The notes below the pieces were generated by a model that searched no databases, was not told the origin of the DNA, and saw only the letters and a list, made by a program, of their open reading frames with translations. The position numbers and the translations under genes are program-made. From NCBI RefSeq assembly GCF_012726345.1, contig NZ_PTXN01000012.1, positions 62,001-126,000 of the forward strand: DNA of 64,000 nucleotides, in the 5' to 3' direction. Position 1 is the first letter of the stretch, and the number at the start of each line of letters is the position of its first letter. Source of the DNA: Marinomonas sp. UCMA 3892. Lineage in GTDB: Bacteria; Pseudomonadota; Gammaproteobacteria; Pseudomonadales; Marinomonadaceae. Positions 57,528 through 64,000 of this stretch are shown here, piece after piece.

Positions 57528-58128
57528 GAGACATTTCCTCTAGTGAATGAATTCCAAATTGGGTTAATAATTGCGCTGTTTCATAAAGCGGTAGCCCAAC
57601 GACTGCAGAATAAGATCCTGAAATAGAGCGAACAAATACAGCCCCCAATCCTTGGATTCCATAAGAGCCAGCTTTATCTTTAGGTTCATTAGTTTTCCAA
57701 TATTGATCTATTTCAACATCTGAGATTTCACGAAAAAGTACGTCGCTGATAACACATTTTGTTGCGACATGCTCATATTCTAAATTACAAAGACAAAGAG
57801 AAGTAATAACTTGGTGAGAGCGGCCAGAAAGCAGCCTTAACATAGATCTGGAATCTTCAAGAGATGCGGGTTTACCTAGGATACGACCATCAACCACAAC
57901 GCTTGTGTCTGAGGCTATGAAAATGGCTGACGCGTTAACGTCTGTGTGCTGCTGATATTTCAATGAAGCCGCTTTGGCTTTTTCAGTTGCCATACGCACA
58001 ACATAGTCTTCAGCCTTTTCTTGATGATTTGGAGTCTCATCTATATCGGCAGGCAATATCTCAAACTCTTTCACCAAGAGACTAAGTAGCTCTTTTCTTC
58101 TTGGCGAAGCTGAAGCCAAAACAAGCAT
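57520..58128 (-). CDS. maf: Maf-family nucleoside triphosphate pyrophosphatase
   Basis: 202 residues: LVLASASPRRKELLSLL at the N-terminus (Maf loop), ASDTSVVVDGRILGKP near 72-87, KAGSYGIQGLGAVFV near 152 and GSYSAVVGLPLYET. YhdE-type (dTTP/UTP pyrophosphatase). It lies between mreD and rng, its usual place. Confidence 0.93.
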   Translation of the reverse strand: MLVLASASPRRKELLSLLVKEFEILPADIDETPNHQEKAEDYVVRMATEKAKAASLKYQQHTDVNASAIFIASDTSVVVDGRILGKPASLEDSRSMLRLLSGRSHQVITSLCLCNLEYEHVATKCVISDVLFREISDVEIDQYWKTNEPKDKAGSYGIQGLGAVFVRSISGSYSAVVGLPLYETAQLLTQFGIHSLEEMSHE

Positions 58129-58148
58129 AAACTTTCCCTAAAAACGGC

Positions 58149-58622
58149 CTAACGGATAGCATAAATGCGCCGTACGCTACGCAAAATAATAAATGACCAA
58201 GGCCATAATAGCCCAGTAATAACCGCAGGCATAAAGATCATTAAGGTCGGCTCAGCATGACCAAGATAGTGATCGATCCAAAAATCAAGCAGCTGATTAA
58301 TACTGACTAGCAAGCAGATAAAAAAGCCCTGTTGCCAACGATGATACATTCGCAATCGCTTGTAAAATACAGCACATGTATAAGCAATAATGACATAGGT
58401 TAGCGAGTGTTGCCCAATTATGCCGCCCTGCAATAAATCGACCATTAAGCCCAGAAACCAAGCCAAGCCCACGCCAACACGAAATGGCAAAGCAATAACC
58501 CAATAAAGGATAACCAGCAATGCCCATTCGGGACGGAACCAAACAAGCTCTTCAGGAAAAGGCATGGCTTCAAGCATTAAAGCTGTCAGCAGAGTAATAC
58601 AAAAAACAAAAATCGGTTTCAT
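58149..58622 (-). CDS. mreD: Rod-shape protein MreD
   Basis: 157 residues, five to six hydrophobic helices (LLTALMLEAMPFPEELVWFRPEWALLVILYWVIALP; FLGLMVDLLQGGIIGQHSLTYVIIAY). Membrane partner of MreC in the elongasome. ATG 58622 overlaps the mreC stop by one base. Confidence 0.92.
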   Translation of the reverse strand: MKPIFVFCITLLTALMLEAMPFPEELVWFRPEWALLVILYWVIALPFRVGVGLAWFLGLMVDLLQGGIIGQHSLTYVIIAYTCAVFYKRLRMYHRWQQGFFICLLVSINQLLDFWIDHYLGHAEPTLMIFMPAVITGLLWPWSFIILRSVRRIYAIR

Positions 58623-59425
58623 TATCGCCCTGCCTTAGGCTTTTCAATCAGCATAACATGACGGCTACGTCCCAACTGAGCTAAAGGAACGACATCTACA
58701 TCTGCATAAGCCTTACCTTGCGTGTATTTAACACTTCTAACGACACCTACAGGGTAGCCACTTGGAAAACGTTTATCCAATCCTGAAGTGGTTAATATGT
58801 CACCTTTCTTAATATCAACAGATCGAGGAACACTCATTAGCTCTAAACGTTTTAAGTTTCCTGTGCCTCTCAAAATGCCTCTAAACCCTGTTCTAGTAAG
58901 CTGAACAGGAACAAAATGGCTCGCATCAGCAATCAATAATACTCGACTACTGTATGCCGCTGTTTCTACTACCTGCCCCAATACACCAGTTGCATCTAAA
59001 ACCGGTTGACCAACGTAGGCACCAGAAGAAAAGCCTTTATCTATCATTAATTTATGACTGTACGCATTCTGATCAAAACCAATAACTTCCGCCATAACAA
59101 TCTTTTCATCTACACGTTGAGAAGCATCTAGCAACTCGCGCAAACGAACATTTTCTGCTTGGAGGGAATCGAGACGCTGCTGGCGACTGCGCAGTAACAA
59201 AATTTCTGCTTGCAGGGATTGATTCTCTTTTACCAACCCTTCTCTACTTGCAAGATGTTCACCAGCCCAATTAAGCATTTTCTGAGGCGTATTCACCACA
59301 ACCTGAATAGGCGTAACAAGCAAGGTCAAATAAGGCCTTGCTTGTGAGAAAACAGAGTAACGAACATCTGCAATGATCATCGCCATAGACAAAATAACCA
59401 GCACAACAAAACGAGTGCTAGACAC
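58622..59425 (-). CDS. mreC: Rod-shape protein MreC
   Basis: 267 residues from GTG 59425: membrane helix (FVVLVILSMAMIIADV), periplasmic coiled coil (LVKENQSLQAEILLLRSRQQRLDSLQAENVRLREL, about 64-100), then the beta-barrel pair (DKGFSSGAYVGQPVLDATGVLGQV). No strong ribosome site is visible before the GTG. Scaffolds PBP2-RodA with MreB and MreD. Confidence 0.94.
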   Translation of the reverse strand: MSSTRFVVLVILSMAMIIADVRYSVFSQARPYLTLLVTPIQVVVNTPQKMLNWAGEHLASREGLVKENQSLQAEILLLRSRQQRLDSLQAENVRLRELLDASQRVDEKIVMAEVIGFDQNAYSHKLMIDKGFSSGAYVGQPVLDATGVLGQVVETAAYSSRVLLIADASHFVPVQLTRTGFRGILRGTGNLKRLELMSVPRSVDIKKGDILTTSGLDKRFPSGYPVGVVRSVKYTQGKAYADVDVVPLAQLGRSRHVMLIEKPKAGR

Positions 59426-59471
59426 CTTGCCACTATACTGAAGCGAATTTTTAATGGTGCGCTCCTAACTT

Positions 59472-60751
<1,280 letters not shown>

Positions 60752-61039
60752 ATGTCCATAGACAAACAAGACGTGCAAAAAATTGCACACTTGGCACGCC
60801 TCGCTCTTACTGAGACTGATGCCGACCAATACCAGCACTCGCTTTCTAGCGTTCTAGCACTTGTTGAACAAATGCAATCTGTTAATACCGATGGCGTTGA
60901 ACCACTTTCCAATCCGCTTGAAATGACTCAAAGATTGAGAGAGGACATTGTCACCGAAGAAAATCGCCGTGACGCATTCCTAGCGAACGCACCGCAGACC
61001 GAAGCCGGCCTTTTCCTTGTACCGAAAGTGATCGATTAA
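60752..61039 (+). CDS. gatC: Asp/Glu-tRNA amidotransferase subunit C
   Basis: ATG 60752 follows AGGTGGAAC; 95 residues. [31 protein letters not shown] and the C-terminal GLFLVPKVI are the GatC hallmarks; it wraps GatA and GatB. First of gatCAB, which amidates mischarged Glu-tRNA(Gln) and/or Asp-tRNA(Asn). Confidence 0.94.
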   Translation: MSIDKQDVQKIAHLARLALTETDADQYQHSLSSVLALVEQMQSVNTDGVEPLSNPLEMTQRLREDIVTEENRRDAFLANAPQTEAGLFLVPKVID

Positions 61040-61050
61040 GAGAGACAAGA

Positions 61051-62511
61051 ATGTTCGAACAAAGCATCTCGACATTAGCACAAAAATTACGCAACAAAGA
61101 TATCTCCAGTGTTGAGCTAACTCGCCTTTTCTTAGCGCGTATAGCCAAACTTGACCCACAACTAAATAGCTTTATCACTGTCAGCGAACAACGCGCCTTA
61201 GAACAAGCCGCAGCCGCCGATGCACTTCTTCAAAGCGGAAAAGGCACCAGTTTGACAGGTATCCCTGTTGCCCATAAAGATCTATTCTGCACGGAAGGTA
61301 CGTTAACGACATGTGGCTCCAAGATGCTACATAACTTCGTTCCACCTTATGAATCCACCGTTACCAGCCGCATACAACAAGCTGGCGCCGTCATGTTAGG
61401 CAAAACAAACATGGACGAATTCGCTATGGGCTCTTCAAACGAAAATAGTTTTTATGGCGCAGTGAGAAACCCTTGGAACTTAGACATGGTTCCTGGCGGA
61501 TCATCTGGCGGCTCAGCTGCAGCTATTGCCGCGGGATTGGCTGTTACCGCAACAGGTACAGACACTGGAGGGTCAATTCGCCAACCAGCTTCTTTCTGTG
61601 GCATTACCGGCCTTAAGCCAACTTACGGTCGTGTTTCTCGTTTTGGCATGATTGCCTACGCATCAAGCCTCGACCAAGGCGGCCCAATGGCCAAAAGCGC
61701 AGAAGATTGCGCGCATTTAATGCAAGCCATGGCCGGATTCGATGAAAAAGATTCTACTTCTGCAGACAAGCCAGCCGACGACTATTTAGCAAATCTAAAT
61801 GCACCATTAACTGGTTTGAAAATTGGCCTTCCAAAAGAATACTTCGGTGAAGGACTAGACTCTAAAGTAGCTGACGTCATTATGGCGGCCGTCAAAGAGT
61901 TTGAAAAACTAGGCGCAACAGTAAAAGAGATTTCACTGCCAAATCTACAGCTTAGCATTCCATCTTACTATGTCATTGCACCTTCTGAAGCTTCTTCAAA
62001 TTTATCCCGCTTTGACGGTGTTCGATTTGGTCATCGTTGTGACGATCCAAAAGACTTGCTTGATATGTATACGCGCTCGCGCGCCGAAGGCTTTGGCACT
62101 GAAGTGCAAAAGCGCATCATGGTTGGTACTTACGCATTATCAGAAGGCTACTATGACGCTTACTACTTGAAAGCACAAAAGATTCGTCGACTTATTAAAG
62201 AAGACTTTGTAAAAGCTCTTGAAGAAGTTGATGTCATTATGGGCCCTGTAGCACCAACTACAGCGTTTGGTCTTGGCAGCAAAACCAGCGATCCTGTTGC
62301 CATGTATCTGGAAGACATCTACACCTTGTCCGTTAACCTTGCTGGCATCCCCGCTATGTCTGTTCCTGCGGGCTTTGCAGATGGCATGCCTGTCGGACTT
62401 CAAGTCATGGGTAACTATTTTGCCGAAGCCAAGCTATTAAACATAGCGCATCAGTATCAACAACACACTGATTGGCATTTACAAACACCAACTATGGCAA
62501 AAGGAGCATAA
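61051..62511 (+). CDS. gatA: Asp/Glu-tRNA amidotransferase subunit A
   Basis: 486 residues of the amidase signature family: catalytic Lys in [13 protein letters not shown] (about 74), cis-Ser and Ser nucleophile in [15 protein letters not shown] and [15 protein letters not shown] (about 149 and 174). It releases ammonia from glutamine for GatB. Confidence 0.97.
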   Translation: MFEQSISTLAQKLRNKDISSVELTRLFLARIAKLDPQLNSFITVSEQRALEQAAAADALLQSGKGTSLTGIPVAHKDLFCTEGTLTTCGSKMLHNFVPPYESTVTSRIQQAGAVMLGKTNMDEFAMGSSNENSFYGAVRNPWNLDMVPGGSSGGSAAAIAAGLAVTATGTDTGGSIRQPASFCGITGLKPTYGRVSRFGMIAYASSLDQGGPMAKSAEDCAHLMQAMAGFDEKDSTSADKPADDYLANLNAPLTGLKIGLPKEYFGEGLDSKVADVIMAAVKEFEKLGATVKEISLPNLQLSIPSYYVIAPSEASSNLSRFDGVRFGHRCDDPKDLLDMYTRSRAEGFGTEVQKRIMVGTYALSEGYYDAYYLKAQKIRRLIKEDFVKALEEVDVIMGPVAPTTAFGLGSKTSDPVAMYLEDIYTLSVNLAGIPAMSVPAGFADGMPVGLQVMGNYFAEAKLLNIAHQYQQHTDWHLQTPTMAKGA

Positions 62512-62513
62512 GC

Positions 62514-63959
62514 ATGAATTGGGAAGTTGTTATTGGCCTTGAGATTCATACTCAGCTCTCTACAAAATCAAAGTTATTTTCTGGCGCGGCGGTTGGCTTT
62601 GGCGCAGAACCAAACACACAAACCACGCTTGTCGATTTAGGTATGCCTGGCGCATTGCCTGTTTTCAACAAAGAAGCTTTGCGCATGGCCGTTATGTTTG
62701 GCCATGCCATCAATGCTGAAATTGGTATGACATCGGTTTTTGCCCGCAAAAACTACTTTTACCCAGATCTTCCAAAAGGCTACCAAACCAGCCAAATGGA
62801 TCACCCTATTGTTGGTAAAGGTTACTTAGATGTAATGCTAGATGATGGCACTACTTCTCGTGTTGGCATCACTCGTGCACACCTTGAAGAAGACGCCGGC
62901 AAATCTTTGCATGAAGATTTCCAAGGCATGACAGGAATCGATTTAAACCGCTCAAGCACACCTTTGCTAGAAATCGTATCCGAGCCAGACATTCGCTCCG
63001 CAAAAGAAGCCGTAGCTTACGTCAAGATGATTCATTCTATTGTGACTTACCTTGGCATTTGCGATGGCAACATGGCAGAAGGCTCAATGCGCTGCGACAT
63101 TAACTTATCGCTACGACCAAAAGGCCAAAAAGAATACGGCACTCGCACAGAGATCAAAAACGTCAACTCGTTCCGCTTTATCGAAAAAGCAATTTATACT
63201 GAAATCGAGCGTCAAGCTGACATTTTAGAAGACGGTGGACGCATCATTCAGGAAACTCGCCTGTACGATCCAGAGAAAAACGAAACTCGCAGCATGCGCT
63301 CTAAAGAAGATGCCAACGACTATCGTTACTTCCCATGCCCTGACCTGCTTCCAGTAGTGTTAACACAAGAATACGTTGACAATATCAAAGCGACCTTGCC
63401 AGAACTACCAAGCCAAAAAGCAGCACGCTTCCAAAGCGAGCATGCCCTAAGCGAATACGACGCAAACGTACTATCGTCTTCTCGCGCTATGGCTGATTTC
63501 TTTGAAAATGCCAACAATGTAGTTAAGGATCCAAAGCTAACCGCAAACTGGGTAATGGGTGAGCTAAGCAAGCTTCTTAACCAAGAACAGCTAGACATCG
63601 AAAACTCTCCAGTTAACGCTCAGGCATTTGGTGAACTACTGGTTCGAATCAAAGACAACACCATTAATGGCAAAACAGCGAAAGATGTTTTCCAAGCAAT
63701 GTGGGATGGCGAAGGTTCGGCAGACGCAATCATTGAAGCAAAAGGCCTAAAACAAGTCACAGATACTGGCGCAATTGAAGCCATGATCCAGACTATTTTG
63801 GATGCCAACGCAGCTCAGGTTGAACAATACCGTGCCGCAGACGAAGACAAACAGAAGAAAATGATCGGCTTCTTTGTTGGTCAGGTAATGAAAGCATCGC
63901 AAGGCAAAGCCAACCCTGGCTTAGTCAATCCAATCCTTGCAAAAATGCTGAAAGGCTAA
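62514..63959 (+). CDS. gatB: Asp/Glu-tRNA amidotransferase subunit B
   Basis: ATG 62514, two bases after the gatA stop, with AGGAG upstream; 481 residues. [34 protein letters not shown] and [10 protein letters not shown] mark the kinase-like cradle, and the C-terminal YqeY domain ends [17 protein letters not shown]. It phosphorylates and amidates the aminoacyl group. Confidence 0.97.
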   Translation: MNWEVVIGLEIHTQLSTKSKLFSGAAVGFGAEPNTQTTLVDLGMPGALPVFNKEALRMAVMFGHAINAEIGMTSVFARKNYFYPDLPKGYQTSQMDHPIVGKGYLDVMLDDGTTSRVGITRAHLEEDAGKSLHEDFQGMTGIDLNRSSTPLLEIVSEPDIRSAKEAVAYVKMIHSIVTYLGICDGNMAEGSMRCDINLSLRPKGQKEYGTRTEIKNVNSFRFIEKAIYTEIERQADILEDGGRIIQETRLYDPEKNETRSMRSKEDANDYRYFPCPDLLPVVLTQEYVDNIKATLPELPSQKAARFQSEHALSEYDANVLSSSRAMADFFENANNVVKDPKLTANWVMGELSKLLNQEQLDIENSPVNAQAFGELLVRIKDNTINGKTAKDVFQAMWDGEGSADAIIEAKGLKQVTDTGAIEAMIQTILDANAAQVEQYRAADEDKQKKMIGFFVGQVMKASQGKANPGLVNPILAKMLKG

Positions 63960-64000
63960 TCGATTACATATGGCGCTTTAGCCTGAAAGCAAAAAATCCC

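Overview
The window reads as a chromosomal segment of a marine gammaproteobacterium. Gene content and protein style (MreBCD/RNase G/YhdP block, GatCAB, an N-type ATPase, arginine deiminase pathway, PRC-barrel proteins) fit an Oceanospirillales member, most likely Marinomonas or a close relative. This is a judgement from family resemblance, not a database match. No rRNA, tRNA or CRISPR array was seen.

Layout. 1-4188 holds the N-terminal half of a cyclic beta-1,2-glucan synthase that runs off the left edge. 4.3-7.7 kb carries a PRC-barrel protein, a VIT/CCC1-type transporter and CorA. 7.7-9.5 kb is a SoxR cassette: soxR, a SoxR-type operator with a 19-bp promoter spacer, an MFS pump, and a 17-codon stump of an FMN reductase. 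9.6-11.3 kb is decaying: a CPA1 Na+/H+ antiporter interrupted by an in-frame amber codon and a frameshifted GFA-family gene. 11.3-13.1 kb is umuDC under a consensus LexA box.

13.2-14.8 kb is a small accessory island and the most interesting part of the window. It has an HTH (HigA-like) gene converging on a Gp49/HigB-like toxin gene. Upstream of the toxin lie a strong hairpin and an unannotated 33-codon hydrophobic peptide ORF. Divergent from the peptide is a candidate multibranched RNA of about 160 nt with its own terminator. Remains of a tyrosine recombinase close the island.

14.9-24 kb carries a CDF metal exporter, a PQQ-type sugar dehydrogenase lipoprotein, the arginine deiminase operon (yfcC-like transporter, arcA, arcB, arcC) and an OmpA/DUF4398 lipoprotein pair. 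24.4-28.9 kb is a succinate-semialdehyde dehydrogenase followed by pntAA-pntAB-pntB, but pntB has lost its NADP-binding domain in a deletion that joins it to the 3' half of an alcohol dehydrogenase gene. 28.9-32.5 kb holds a second PRC-barrel protein, the NAD(P)HX repair enzyme, a J-domain-only protein and a Crp/Fnr regulator. 32.8-39.6 kb is a complete nine-gene N-ATPase operon (order D-C-Q-R-B-E-F-A-G), and 39.8-45.5 kb a phosphoketolase/aldolase/HAD/transaldolase operon with a SHOCT protein.

45.7-50.9 kb holds endonuclease I and an AraC-hydrolase-MFS-cyclophilin-like cassette with three 10-11-bp-spaced repeats in its control region. 51-64 kb is conserved housekeeping: an acidic DEY-repeat microprotein, a nitrilase-like amidase, YhdP, RNase G, Maf, MreD, MreC and MreB, with GatC-GatA-GatB on the opposite strand.

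Taken together, 17-45 kb looks like an energy-stress or low-oxygen region: substrate-level ATP from arginine and sugar phosphates, an auxiliary ion-pumping ATPase, nicotinamide-nucleotide maintenance and a Crp/Fnr regulator. That link is inferred from co-location. No clear Anr/Fnr boxes were identified by eye.
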